Position numbers and translations under genes: made by a program. Positions 7,288 through 16,068 of a DNA stretch of 64,000 nucleotides are shown here, one piece after another (positions within the stretch are counted from its first letter, which is position 1; the number at the start of each line of letters is the position of its first letter). Origin of the DNA: CAVVAE01 sp963746185 (GTDB lineage Bacteria; Actinomycetota; Actinomycetes; Propionibacteriales; Nocardioidaceae); assembly GCA_963746185.1 (NCBI GenBank), contig CAVVAE010000004.1:1736001-1800000 (forward strand), read 5' to 3'. The notes beneath the pieces are model-generated. The model saw nothing but the letters and a program-made list of their open reading frames with translations, searched no databases and was not told the origin of the DNA.

Positions 7288-9390
7288 GTGAACCCTGCTC
7301 CTGACTCGCCAGTCAGTCCACCCACCGCTCGTCGCGACGAGATCGTTCGTGAGATGCACGGACACCGTCGTATCGACGGATATGCGTGGTTGCGTGAGGT
7401 CGACTCCCCGGAGGTGATGGCATACCTGACTGCCGAGCGGTCGTATTACGACACTGCTACGTCTCATCTGCGTCCCTTGGTCGAGACCCTCACCGAGCAC
7501 ATGAGCGCGAGGGTGCCCGCTACTGACTCATCGGTCAGTTTCAAGCGCACAGGGTTTGTTTACTACAACCGGACGCCTTCTGGAAGCGAGTACGAACAAT
7601 TGTGCCGTGCCCTTTACCCGGCGGAGGACGAAAAGGTCCGGCAGGGCAACGAGAGAGTGCTGCTCGATCCCGACAAACTGCGCGGCGATTCGTCGTACAT
7701 CGACATCGGGCTGAGCCTGGTGAGCCCGAATGAGTCACTGCTCGCCTACTCCGTCGACACAACGGGTGACGAGGTGTACACGCTTCGCTTCCGCGACCTC
7801 GATGCCGAGGTTGATCTGGCGGACACGATTCCCCGGAGCTACTACGAGGGGGCGTGGAGCGCTGACTCTTCGACCTTCTTCTACACGGTTCACGACGATG
7901 CATACCGGCCCTACCAGGTGTGGCGGCATCGGCTCGGCACGCCGCCGTCGGACGACGTGTTGGTGCTCACCGAGAACGACGAGCAGTACGAGCTCGAGGT
8001 TCGGGCGACGAGATCCGGTGATGTCATCGTCATCGACGCCGCCAACCGCGACACGTCAGAGGTGTGGCTGGTCGACGCCCATGCGCCCGAGACACCAGCC
8101 CGGCTCATGGAGGGTCGTCGACCTGGAGTGGAGTACGCCTGCGAACACGTGCGTACGCCCGTTGGCGACCGGCTCTTCATCGTCACGAATGACACCGCGC
8201 CAGAGTTCAGGCTGATGTCGGTTCCGCTCGATGATCCGAGTCGCGACAACTGGGTCGAGCTCCTCGCGGAACGCCCGGACGAGCGGCTGTACGACGTCAC
8301 CGCGTTTGCTGGACACATCGTCACCACCTTGCGGCGAGACGCCGTGCTGATGGCGCGGAGCTACCCGATCACCGACGACGGCGGTCTGGTCGATCCGATC
8401 GACCTGGCGCCGTCGTTCGCCAACGGGACTCTCGAGCTGGCGAACAACGAGCTCTTCGAGACCGGCGAGCTCCAGGTCGTCGAGGAGTCTTGGACGCACC
8501 CGAAGGCGTGGTACGCGATCGACATGTCCGACGGGACTCGGCGACATCTACTTGACCAGGTGGTCCCGGCGTACGACGAGGAGAGCTACGTGAGCGAGCG
8601 GCTGCATGTGCCGGTCGGTGACGTGCAGGTTCCGGTCACCGTGGTGAGACATGTGGACACGCCGCTCGACGGCTCGGCGCCGTGTCTGTTGTACGGCTAT
8701 GGCGCATACGAGGCGTGCTTCGAGCCAGAGTTCGACGCCTCGCTGACAGTGCTGCTCGACCGCGGCGTCGTCTGGGCCTATGCCGGGATTCGCGGCGGAG
8801 GTGAAGGCGGTCGACGTTGGTGGCTCGACGGCCACCTCGAGCACAAGCAGAACACCTACACCGACCACATCGCGGTGGCGGACTTCCTGGCCGACGGACT
8901 CGTCGACGGGTCTCGAATCGTGACGCGCGGCCTATCGGCCGGGGGGCTCCTCCAGGGCGTGGTGTTCTCGCAGGCGCCACATCGCTGGCGTGGTGTGATC
9001 GCCGAAGTGCCGGCGGTGGACCTCGTCACGACGATGCTCGACCCGTCGATCCCATTGACGATCAACGAGTGGGACGAGTGGGGCGACCCGCGGAAGCCTG
9101 ACGAGTATCAGTGGCTGCTGGCCTACTCTCCCTACGACAACATCCCTCCGCCCGGCCAGCGACCCGACCTGCTCGTAACGGGCGCGGTGCACGATCCGAG
9201 GGTGATGGTCTGGGAGCCCACCAAATGGGTGGCCGAGTTGCGTCATACCGACCCGGTCTGGTCGCCGCGCTGCCTCTATCGCGTCGAGCTCGGGGAAGGT
9301 GCTCACGCCGGGCCGTCAGGACGTTACGCCCATCTTGGTTACGAGGCCGAGGTCTACGCGTGGGCGCTCGATCGCTTCGGCCTCGCCTGA
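7288..9390 (+). CDS. Prolyl oligopeptidase family (S9A) serine peptidase, oligopeptidase B-like
   Basis: Cytosolic peptidase of about 700 residues: an N-terminal beta-propeller and a C-terminal alpha/beta-hydrolase domain. The nucleophile is in RGLSAGGLL (Ser near residue 550), the Asp in VHDPRVMVWEP and the His in GEGAHAGPSGRY, giving a complete triad. Early residues RRIDGYAWLR and PEVMAYL match the start of PtrB-type enzymes, which cut short peptides after basic residues. I favour GTG 7288, which sits 7 bases after a TATGTT -10; ATG 7276 lies inside that -10 element. It diverges from the transporter operon across about 50 bases and shares its palindromic operator, hinting at one regulon. 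Confidence 0.88.
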   Translation: MNPAPDSPVSPPTARRDEIVREMHGHRRIDGYAWLREVDSPEVMAYLTAERSYYDTATSHLRPLVETLTEHMSARVPATDSSVSFKRTGFVYYNRTPSGSEYEQLCRALYPAEDEKVRQGNERVLLDPDKLRGDSSYIDIGLSLVSPNESLLAYSVDTTGDEVYTLRFRDLDAEVDLADTIPRSYYEGAWSADSSTFFYTVHDDAYRPYQVWRHRLGTPPSDDVLVLTENDEQYELEVRATRSGDVIVIDAANRDTSEVWLVDAHAPETPARLMEGRRPGVEYACEHVRTPVGDRLFIVTNDTAPEFRLMSVPLDDPSRDNWVELLAERPDERLYDVTAFAGHIVTTLRRDAVLMARSYPITDDGGLVDPIDLAPSFANGTLELANNELFETGELQVVEESWTHPKAWYAIDMSDGTRRHLLDQVVPAYDEESYVSERLHVPVGDVQVPVTVVRHVDTPLDGSAPCLLYGYGAYEACFEPEFDASLTVLLDRGVVWAYAGIRGGGEGGRRWWLDGHLEHKQNTYTDHIAVADFLADGLVDGSRIVTRGLSAGGLLQGVVFSQAPHRWRGVIAEVPAVDLVTTMLDPSIPLTINEWDEWGDPRKPDEYQWLLAYSPYDNIPPPGQRPDLLVTGAVHDPRVMVWEPTKWVAELRHTDPVWSPRCLYRVELGEGAHAGPSGRYAHLGYEAEVYAWALDRFGLA
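7300..7317. promoter_or_regulatory. TetR-type palindromic operator, second copy
   Basis: CCTGACTCGCCAGTCAGT is identical in 15 of 18 positions to the core at 1273-1290. It lies just downstream of the predicted leaderless start of the S9 gene and about 66 bases upstream of the solute-binding-protein start, where a repressor could block both divergent promoters. Confidence 0.55.
7521..7540. promoter_or_regulatory. TetR-type palindrome, third copy inside the S9 gene
   Basis: TACTGACTCATCGGTCAGTT shares 16 of 20 positions with the 1272-1291 palindrome, including the entire left arm TACTGACTC. It is intragenic and encodes a normal-looking peptidase segment, so it may be coincidence or an auxiliary site for looping. 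Confidence 0.3.
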
Positions 9391-9406
9391 CGCGGCGCCA
9401 CCGGCG

Positions 9407-9412
9407 TAGCGT
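9407..9412 (+). promoter_or_regulatory. -10 element for the AlaX gene (leaderless)
   Basis: TAGCGT lies 7 bases before the ATG at 9420, and no Shine-Dalgarno is present. Confidence 0.45.
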
Positions 9413-9419
9413 TTGTGAC

Positions 9420-10193
9420 ATGGCTGTTCCTGGACGACGAATCCCCGACAACGCGCCGGCTGCGTTGGCCGACACGGAGTTGTTCGCGGTCGACGCCTAC
9501 CTGCGCAGCTTCGAGGCTTCGGTCACCGAGGTCGACCACGATCAGGGGCGGGTAGCGCTCCGTCGCACGGCGTTCTTCCCTGGCGGCGGTGGGCAACCGT
9601 ACGACGTCGGTCGCCTGACCTGGGCCGACGGCGGCGCGACCGTCACCAAGGTTGGCCGCGACCGGGAGACCGGCGTCATCTGGCACTGGCTTGACGGCGA
9701 CCAACGGCCCGACTCGGGTGCCGAACTCCAGGGCGAACTCGACTGGGACCGGCGCCACCTGACGATGCGCACGCATACCGCTCTGCACATTTTGTGCGGC
9801 GTGATCTGGTCGGAGTTCAGCCTGGCCGTCACCGGCGGCAACATGGAGCCTGGAAAGGGCCGGCTGGACTTCCCGTTCGAGTCGATGTCGGTCGAGCTCG
9901 GACAGCAGGTCGAGCGCAGGATCAACGAGGAGATCGAGGCAGCCCGCGAGATCCTCGTCGACTTCGTCGGACGTGAAGTCGCGGACGAGGACGCTGCGCT
10001 GATCCGCACGTCGGCCAACCTCATACCGCGTGAGATTGACCCGCTGCGCGTCATCGACATCGTCGGACTCGACAAGCAGGCCGACGGCGGCACCCACGTG
10101 CTGACGACGGCCGAGGTTGGCCGCGTCGTCGTCACCGGCACGGAGTCCAAGGGCAAGGGCAACAAGCGGATCCGCCTCGAGGTCCGCGACTAG
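9420..10193 (+). CDS. Alanyl-tRNA editing protein (AlaX family)
   Basis: Free-standing editing-domain protein of 257 residues that hydrolyses mischarged tRNA-Ala (Ser- or Gly-tRNA-Ala) in the cytoplasm. The N-terminal segment has FFPGGGGQPYDVG, the beta-barrel signature of AlaX-M proteins. Metal ligands are visible as HTALH (His119, His123). At the second metal pair, where AlaRS has CGGTH, this protein has DGGTH: Asp222 replaces Cys and His226 is kept. The Arg-rich C terminus may contact RNA. The ATG at 9420 follows a TAGCGT -10 by 7 bases. It starts 30 bases after the peptidase stop. Confidence 0.85.
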   Translation: MAVPGRRIPDNAPAALADTELFAVDAYLRSFEASVTEVDHDQGRVALRRTAFFPGGGGQPYDVGRLTWADGGATVTKVGRDRETGVIWHWLDGDQRPDSGAELQGELDWDRRHLTMRTHTALHILCGVIWSEFSLAVTGGNMEPGKGRLDFPFESMSVELGQQVERRINEEIEAAREILVDFVGREVADEDAALIRTSANLIPREIDPLRVIDIVGLDKQADGGTHVLTTAEVGRVVVTGTESKGKGNKRIRLEVRD

Positions 10194-10194
10194 T

Positions 10195-10458
10195 CCGTCG
10201 GTCGAGTAATCCGCGTCGAGCCTGTCGAGACCAGTCCGCCGGTCGAGCCTGTCGAGACCCTTCGGCGATTTCGACGAGCTCAATCAGCGGGGAATTTCGG
10301 CGGTCGAGCTTGTCGAGCCCCCTCGGCGATTTCGACAGGCTCAATCAGCCCCCTCGGCGATTTCGACAGGCTCAATCAGCGGGGCCGGCGATTTCGACAG
10401 GCTCAATCAGCGGGGCCGGTAATTTCGAAGCTCAATCAGCGGGCAAGCTCAATCAGCG
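10195..10458. repeat. Cluster of ATTTCGACAGGCTCAATCAGC repeats and inverted GTCGAGCCTGTCGAG units
   Basis: The gap between the convergent AlaX and GNAT genes is almost entirely repeats. Direct copies of GGCGATTTCGACAGGCTC-AATCAGC start at about 10264, 10324, 10354 and 10387, with decayed copies at 10418 and 10444. On the left are copies of GTCGAGCCTGTCGAGACC in the opposite sense (about 10215, 10242 and 10302). The last copy supplies the final codons and stop of the GNAT gene. Related copies occur at 14453-14513 and 62011-62040. Confidence 0.85.
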
Positions 10459-11096
10459 AGGGTGCCGAAGAAGGGGCGGCAGGGCTCGAAGTTTTCGATC
10501 TGTAGGTCGGCCGAGCCGCCACGGGACTGCCACGTGTCGCGCGTCAGCCGGAGGTGGACCATCGCGTCGCTGCCCTGGTCTCGCCGGTGCTGCACCACTC
10601 CGTTGTCTTCGTAGCCCAGTGATCGGGAGACTCCGAGCGACTCGGGGTTGTCATGCCACGCCGAAGTGATGGCAAACTCCGCGCCGAGCGGACCGAACGC
10701 CAACGCGAGAACCGCTCGACGCATCTGTTTGCCCCAACCCCGACCACGCGCCTCGACAGCCAAGAACGACGACGAGTCGACTGTTCGGAGCGTGGGGAAG
10801 TCCTCACCCTCGAGACCTTGCGTGCCGATCAGCTCGTCGCCGTGAAAGACGCCGAAGTTCAGCGCCCACGACTCCGGCCGCCAGGTGCCGCGGGTCTTCC
10901 AATACCCCTGCGCCACGATCACTCCGCGCTGGTGAGAAGCGTCCAGGCCGTCGAACACCGTCGCCGACGGGTCGAGCTCGACATCGGTAGGCAGGATGGC
11001 CGCCAACGCAGGCAGGTAGTCCTCGGTTAGGTGGCGAAGCACTAGGTCAGGAGTCGTGAGCCGCAGGTCGAACAGCGGCCACAGCGGATGTCCCAT
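10449..11096 (-). CDS. GNAT family N-acetyltransferase
   Basis: Acetyltransferase of 215 residues. The acetyl-CoA pyrophosphate loop is seen as EARGRGWGKQMRR, followed by the helix and the SAWHDNPESLGVSRSLGY segment typical of RimJ/RimL-like GNATs that act on protein N termini or small amines. The start is ATG 11096, six bases after a TACGAT -10, which implies a leaderless transcript; a longer frame reaching 11147 lacks support. The C-terminal residues and stop are encoded by a copy of the intergenic repeat. The substrate is unknown. Confidence 0.8.
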   Translation of the reverse strand: MGHPLWPLFDLRLTTPDLVLRHLTEDYLPALAAILPTDVELDPSATVFDGLDASHQRGVIVAQGYWKTRGTWRPESWALNFGVFHGDELIGTQGLEGEDFPTLRTVDSSSFLAVEARGRGWGKQMRRAVLALAFGPLGAEFAITSAWHDNPESLGVSRSLGYEDNGVVQHRRDQGSDAMVHLRLTRDTWQSRGGSADLQIENFEPCRPFFGTLAD

Positions 11097-11102
11097 GCAC
11101 GG

Positions 11103-11108
11103 ATCGTA
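11103..11108 (-). promoter_or_regulatory. -10 element for the GNAT gene (leaderless)
   Basis: TACGAT on the minus strand, 6 bases before the ATG at 11096. Confidence 0.45.
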
Positions 11109-11210
11109 CGGCGGGGAGGGCGGTGTCAGTGGGCTAGACTGCTTCACGCATAGGGCAAGCGCGCGACTGTTGGGTGGGAAGTCGCGACGATCGCGATACC
11201 CGGAGTTCCT

Positions 11211-12473
11211 ATGTCACCCCTCGCCACCTACCGGCACCTCTTCTCCCTCACCGGACACGTGTACGTCGTCGTGGCGTTCCTCGGGCGGCTCCCGTTGGCC
11301 ATGAGCCAGCTCGGCACGCTCCTTCTCGTGGCTGGGTCGACGGGCAGCTATGGCGCTGGCGGCGCCTCGGCCGGAGCACTCGCAGTCGCCAACGCGATCT
11401 CCGCGCCCGCGGCGGGTGCTCTCGCGGATCGAGTCGGGCAGCGACGGGTGGTGCTGATGCAATCCCTCTTCGGAGGAGCCGCGCTCGCACTACTCGTGGC
11501 GCTGGCCTCGGCGGGTGTCAGCTGGCCGGTACAAGCAGCATCAGCCGCACTGGCAGGGCTCCTCATCCCTCAAGTGGGTCCGCTCGCGCGCGTTCGTTGG
11601 CGGCCTGTCACAGCGGTCGGTCCGGCGGCAGACCATCGACGTCTCGTCGATGCGGCGTTCTCCTACGAAGGCGCCGCTGACGAGGCCTCCTTCGTGCTCG
11701 GTCCGGCGCTTGTCGGTGCCTCGGTGGCGGTCGCGGACCCCCGCGCCGCGTTGCTGCTTGCCGCCGGGCTGCTCGCCGTGTTCGGCTCACTGTTCGCTCT
11801 CGACCCGACGGCCGACCTGACGCACCAGGCCGCTCATCTCAACCTCGCGCCGATCGGGAAACTGCTGTCGGCCGGCCTGGTGTTGCTGGCTGTGGCTCAA
11901 TTCACGATCGGCATCGTGTTCGGGTCTGCTCAGACCGGCACGTCTGTGCTCGCGACGGCGGCCGGAGAGCCGGGTATGACCGGCCTGCTGCACGCGCTGC
12001 TCGGGGTCGGAAGCGTCGTTGCCGGACTCGCCATCACGATGCTGCCACCATCGTTCAGCCTGGAGCGCCGGTTGCAAGCCTTCGCACTCGCCTTGTTCGT
12101 GCTGGCGTTGCCGCTCCTGCTCGTGGGCAGTCTCACCGCACTCGCCCTGGCCCTGATGCTGCTCGGATTTGCCATCGCGCCGTACATGATCAGCGTCTTC
12201 ACACTCGGCGAGCGGATCACGCCACAACGACGCACCGGCGCCGCCATGTCGGTTCTCGCGGCGGTGACGGGGCTCGGGTACGCGACAGGCTCGACCATCG
12301 CGGGTCGACTCGCTGACTGGAACGGCTACACGCCAGCCTTCGCGGTCACGGTCTCAGCGGGTTTGCTGGCCGTCGTACTCGCGACCCTCGCGGTGCCGAC
12401 GCTCCGCCGCGCTCAGAGCACGATCGCGCGGCCGGCCGAAGCCGCCGCGTCTCCGGGCGAGATCCCGACCTGA
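11211..12473 (+). CDS. MFS transporter
   Basis: Membrane protein of 420 residues with about 12 hydrophobic helices. The motif between helices 2 and 3 is ALADRVGQRRVVL, the major facilitator signature. A second-half homologous loop (ITPQRRTGAAMSV) lies near residue 340. The best general call is a drug or metabolite exporter. The ATG at 11211 has CGGAG six bases upstream. It stands alone between a divergent GNAT gene and ggt. Confidence 0.85.
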   Translation: MSPLATYRHLFSLTGHVYVVVAFLGRLPLAMSQLGTLLLVAGSTGSYGAGGASAGALAVANAISAPAAGALADRVGQRRVVLMQSLFGGAALALLVALASAGVSWPVQAASAALAGLLIPQVGPLARVRWRPVTAVGPAADHRRLVDAAFSYEGAADEASFVLGPALVGASVAVADPRAALLLAAGLLAVFGSLFALDPTADLTHQAAHLNLAPIGKLLSAGLVLLAVAQFTIGIVFGSAQTGTSVLATAAGEPGMTGLLHALLGVGSVVAGLAITMLPPSFSLERRLQAFALALFVLALPLLLVGSLTALALALMLLGFAIAPYMISVFTLGERITPQRRTGAAMSVLAAVTGLGYATGSTIAGRLADWNGYTPAFAVTVSAGLLAVVLATLAVPTLRRAQSTIARPAEAAASPGEIPT

Positions 12474-12551
12474 CTCTCGGAGTCGCGAAACGGGTTATTT
12501 CGTGTCGCACCGGGTACAGATCACGGGCAGACCCTCGACTCGGGAGAGACC

Positions 12552-14447
12552 ATGCCCCACTCAGACCACCAAAACCTTCGTCGTACGGCGATTGCCGCCG
12601 TCGCCGGCCTGTTGGCGACGACGCTGCCGCTAGGAACTGACGGTGCCGTTGCCGACCCATCGCCGTCGACGCGATCACCACACGATGCCGCAGTGCCGCT
12701 GGGTGCTCCCGGCGGACACCCTGGGCGGCAAGCGGTGGCCCGGGGGAGCGGCGGAGCGGTCTCGTCCGTCGACCCCGCGGCAAGCCGGATCGGAGTGCGC
12801 GTGCTGCGTGCCGGAGGCAACGCCACCGACGCCGCCGTAGCGACCGCGGCCGCGCTTGGAGTGACGGAGCCTTACAGCGCCGGCATCGGCGGTGGCGGCT
12901 ACTTCGTCCACTACAACGCCCGCACGCACCGGGTGAGGACTCTGGACGGACGCGAGACGGCGCCGGCGAAGATGCCGCACGACGCGTTCATCGACCCGGC
13001 AACGGACGACCCCTACCCCTTCTTCCCCGACCTGGTCACGAGCGGCATCTCGGTCGGAGTTCCGGGCACGCTCGCGACCTGGCAGAGCGCGCTGCATCGG
13101 TGGGGGAGTACGTCGCTGAAGCAGGCGCTTCGTCCGGCCGCGAAGTTGGCGCGGGACGGCTTCCGGATCGACAAGACGTTCCGCCGCCAGACGAAGGAGA
13201 ACGCCGAGCGCTTCAGTGCGTTCCCGGCCACGTCGAAGCTCTACCTTCCTCACGGCAAGCCCCCGCGGATCGGGAGCGTGTTCCGCAACCGAGACCTGGC
13301 TGCCACCTATGAGCTGATCGGTCGTCGAGGCACCAAGGTGCTCTACGACGGCGCTTTGGCCAAGCAGATCTCCCGCGTGGTGCAGTCGCCGCCGGCCCGG
13401 TCGAACACCGACCTGCCGATTCCGCCCGGCTTCATGAAGCGGCGAGACCTCGCGAAGTACCACGTCATCGCGCGCCGACCCACTCACATCAAGTACGGAA
13501 ACCTGGACATCTTCGGAATGCCTCCGTCGTCGTCCGGCGGCACCACCGTGGGCGAGGCGTTGAACATCCTCGATGACTTCAGGTTGACTCGAGGGCACAC
13601 TGCACGGAGCCTGCACCTCTACCTCGAGGCGTCGGCACTGGCGTTTGCCGACCGTGGTGCGTACGTCGGAGACCCGGCGTATGTCGACGTGCCGACCAAG
13701 CGTCTGTTGTCGCAGCGATTCGCCGACAGCCGAGCCTGCAAGATCAAGCGGCACAAGGCCGCCACCAAGCCCGTGCCGGCCGGCCCGCTCCACAACCCTG
13801 GATGCGCAGACGAGGCCCGATCGCAGGCCAAGCCGGACACCGAAGGCCTGTCGACCACCCATCTCTCGGTCGTCGACCGCTGGGGAAACGCGGTCGCCTA
13901 CACCCTGACGATCGAGCAGACGGGTGGGTCGGGGATCGTCGTGCCGCACCGCGGGTTCATCCTCAACAACGAGCTGACGGACTTTTCGGCCGTCTTCGAC
14001 GAAGATGACCCGAACCGGATCGACCCGGGCAAGCGGCCGCGGTCGTCGATGTCGCCGACGATCGTCCTGCAGGACAGGCACCTGAAGTTCGTGCTGGGAT
14101 CACCGGGTGGATCGACGATCATCACCACGGTGTTGCAGGTGCTGGTCAACCGGGTCGACCTGGGCATGAGCCTGCCGCGTGCCGTTGCTGCGCCGCGGGC
14201 CGCCCAGCGCAACGCAGTCGACGTGAGCGCTGAACGTTCATTCATCCGTCGCTACAAGCCGCACCTGGCGCCGTACGGTCACACGTTCATCCCGCCCGGC
14301 GACAAGGGCACGTCAGCGGCCGAGATCGGCGCTGTCGCCGCGATCGAGGTCAAGCGGGACGGACGTCTCATCGCCGTGGCGGAGCCGAAGCGACGCGGAG
14401 GTGGCGACGCAGAGGTCGTCTGTCCAGTACGACGCCGAGCCTGCTGA
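12552..14447 (+). CDS. ggt: Gamma-glutamyltranspeptidase
   Basis: Secreted Ntn-hydrolase of 631 residues that cleaves gamma-glutamyl bonds (glutathione and related thiols or peptides). An N-terminal basic run and hydrophobic segment (about residues 10-36) form a signal. The proenzyme self-cleaves before the catalytic Thr, seen here as Thr435 in LSTTHLSVVD; the oxyanion/substrate segment PRSSMSPTIV and LGSPGGSTI follow. The N-terminal GGNATDAAVA and GIGGGGYFV motifs are canonical. It ends before a repeat pair and a strong bidirectional hairpin. Confidence 0.92.
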   Translation: MPHSDHQNLRRTAIAAVAGLLATTLPLGTDGAVADPSPSTRSPHDAAVPLGAPGGHPGRQAVARGSGGAVSSVDPAASRIGVRVLRAGGNATDAAVATAAALGVTEPYSAGIGGGGYFVHYNARTHRVRTLDGRETAPAKMPHDAFIDPATDDPYPFFPDLVTSGISVGVPGTLATWQSALHRWGSTSLKQALRPAAKLARDGFRIDKTFRRQTKENAERFSAFPATSKLYLPHGKPPRIGSVFRNRDLAATYELIGRRGTKVLYDGALAKQISRVVQSPPARSNTDLPIPPGFMKRRDLAKYHVIARRPTHIKYGNLDIFGMPPSSSGGTTVGEALNILDDFRLTRGHTARSLHLYLEASALAFADRGAYVGDPAYVDVPTKRLLSQRFADSRACKIKRHKAATKPVPAGPLHNPGCADEARSQAKPDTEGLSTTHLSVVDRWGNAVAYTLTIEQTGGSGIVVPHRGFILNNELTDFSAVFDEDDPNRIDPGKRPRSSMSPTIVLQDRHLKFVLGSPGGSTIITTVLQVLVNRVDLGMSLPRAVAAPRAAQRNAVDVSAERSFIRRYKPHLAPYGHTFIPPGDKGTSAAEIGAVAAIEVKRDGRLIAVAEPKRRGGGDAEVVCPVRRRAC

Positions 14448-14452
14448 CCGGT

Positions 14453-14513
14453 CCCGCTGATGGAGCCTGTCGAAATCACCGATTCCGCTGATTGAGCCTG
14501 CCGAAATCACCGG
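14453..14513. repeat. Two inverted-sense copies of the ATTTCGACAGGCTCAATCAGCGG repeat
   Basis: CGCTGATGGAGCCTGTCG-AAATC and CGCTGATTGAGCCTGCCG-AAATC follow each other directly after ggt. They are reverse complements of the unit found at 10264-10440 and 62014-62037, and sit in the same setting, behind a gene end. Confidence 0.8.
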
Positions 14514-14536
14514 GTCTCGACATCCTCGCCCAAGAG

Positions 14537-14574
14537 CGGAGCAGCCCCAACCTCTCGAGGTTGGGGCTGCTCCG
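14537..14574. terminator. Bidirectional terminator hairpin between ggt and the S1 protease
   Basis: Perfect inverted repeat with 18-bp arms (CGGAGCAGCCCCAACCTC and its complement) around TC, centred between two convergent genes. There is no T tract, as is common in high-GC actinobacteria. Confidence 0.85.
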
Positions 14575-14586
14575 TGCTGGTGGTAA

Positions 14587-15807
14587 TTACTGCGTGAGAA
14601 GCGTGAGGCCGTTGGCGCTGAGCGCCTCGCCAATCGGCTGGTAGAAGCTCACGTTGGGTTGTCCGACCCGCTCGCCGCAGACGAGGCTGCCGCCGGATTG
14701 GTACAGCTGGCCGCCGCTGGACACGCCCTGAGCCGAGTTGCCGGTGATGTTCGACCCACCACTGTCACCTTGCTCGACGCAGGCGCTGTGCTGGACCAGA
14801 CCGGAGACGATGTCACCGCCGCCGTAGTTGACCGTTTGGTTGTAGGCCTGGATCGTGCCGCAGGTCCATCCCGTCGTACGACCGCTCTTGCACAGCGACG
14901 ACCCAACCGGTGCCTGGCTGAAGCCGCTGACGACGCGGGCGAAGCCGTCGTACATGTCGACTGCAGCCTGGGGCTGCCAGAATCCGGGGTCGTTGATGTT
15001 GGCCACGCCGTAGTCGTTACCCGGGAAGCTGTAGCTCGACGTCGCGCCGAGCAGAGTGCCGTTCCTCGAGAACGACGGGAAGCCTTCAGCGCAGTGACCA
15101 GCGGTCACGAATGCCGAGGCGCCAGAAGACTTGGTGGCGTTGAAGCCGAGTGAGCAGATGAAGCCGTTGCTCATGTTCACCTGCTGGCCGCCGTACAACG
15201 CCGCCTCGGCATACCTGGCCTTCGTGGTCTCGATGTCGACGCGCTGGTGGAAGCCCCGCGCCTTCGCCAGGAACTTCTTGGTCGCCGCGTTGTCTGCACC
15301 GGCAAGCGTGGTCACGACCACGGTGTTGTCGCGCACGTCGACGTACCAGCCTTGGACGCCCCCGACCCGGGAGTGGGTGGCGTAGGTGTCCAGTGCGTCA
15401 TGCACCCGGTTGAGCTGGCGGGCCGAGTAGGCCACTCGCTCCGGGCTGGCTCCCGACTGCCGGACAGTCTGCGACGATGCGCGGTCGGTCACGGTGACGA
15501 CGAGCTTGCCGGTCTGGTCGTCGATGTAGGACCCGCCGGTGTGGGCCGCGCCCAGCTGGTGGCTCACTCGGTCGGCGAGCTTGTCGAGACCGCGCTCGGC
15601 GGCCAGTCGCTGCTGTGCTGCGGTGGTGGAGATGCCGAAGTCACGCGTCAGTGCCTTGGCATCCGCGGTGGTGGACTGGCGCTGCTGGAGCCGGTCCTCG
15701 CCTGAGTGGGAAGCCGTTGCTGTGCTGGTGGTCGACGCCGCCGTGACGAGCGCGGTGGCGACGGCGAGGCCAGCGAACAAGGCTCTCTTGGTGGTGAACA
15801 TGGACAT
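14587..15807 (-). CDS. Secreted S1 serine protease of the alpha-lytic protease/streptogrisin type
   Basis: Pre-pro-protease of 406 residues. Residues 1-33 are a Sec signal (basic start, FAGLAVATALVTAAS core). Residues about 40-200 are the pro-region that folds the enzyme, and the mature chymotrypsin-fold domain starts near ALYGGQQV at 204. The triad is His238 (VTAGHCAEG), Asp265 (GNDYGV) and Ser349 (QGDSGGSN). Cys pairs CSL/HCA and CKSGRTTGWTC fit the usual disulfides. The ATG at 15807 has AGGGAGGA 8 bases upstream. Its promoter is clear at 15901-15929 and the 5' leader holds a small GGCCCGG/CCGGGCC hairpin (15837-15861). Confidence 0.92.
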   Translation of the reverse strand: MSMFTTKRALFAGLAVATALVTAASTTSTATASHSGEDRLQQRQSTTADAKALTRDFGISTTAAQQRLAAERGLDKLADRVSHQLGAAHTGGSYIDDQTGKLVVTVTDRASSQTVRQSGASPERVAYSARQLNRVHDALDTYATHSRVGGVQGWYVDVRDNTVVVTTLAGADNAATKKFLAKARGFHQRVDIETTKARYAEAALYGGQQVNMSNGFICSLGFNATKSSGASAFVTAGHCAEGFPSFSRNGTLLGATSSYSFPGNDYGVANINDPGFWQPQAAVDMYDGFARVVSGFSQAPVGSSLCKSGRTTGWTCGTIQAYNQTVNYGGGDIVSGLVQHSACVEQGDSGGSNITGNSAQGVSSGGQLYQSGGSLVCGERVGQPNVSFYQPIGEALSANGLTLLTQ

Positions 15808-15900
15808 TCTGGGGGTCCTCCCTATGGGTGCGAAAAGGCCCGGAGGTGTCCCCCCCGGGCCACGTCCGCCGCCGTTCTTGCATGACAGCGGACTTCGTGC

Positions 15901-15929
15901 AACATAACGAATCGATCACGGAGGGTCAA
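15901..15929 (-). promoter_or_regulatory. Housekeeping-type promoter of the S1 protease gene
   Basis: On the minus strand TTGACC (15929-15924), a 17-base spacer and TATGTT (15906-15901). It lies about 95 bases before the start codon and is the best -35/-10 pair I saw in the window. Confidence 0.7.
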
Positions 15930-16068
15930 GGGGTCACGGCGTATCGGCTCCCCTCCTGAGCCTGATCTACCCCTACCCGGCCGTCACACACGTCGACCTG
16001 ACCGACACCTTCCACGGTTGCGAGACCGTCACCGTTCTGGACTGAGCAGGGTTTGCCATGATGCTGGG

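Noticed and set aside
10195..10458. Repeat cluster as a CRISPR array
   Set aside because: Units are 24-30 bases apart without regular unique spacers, occur in both orientations and are found elsewhere singly; no cas genes are present.
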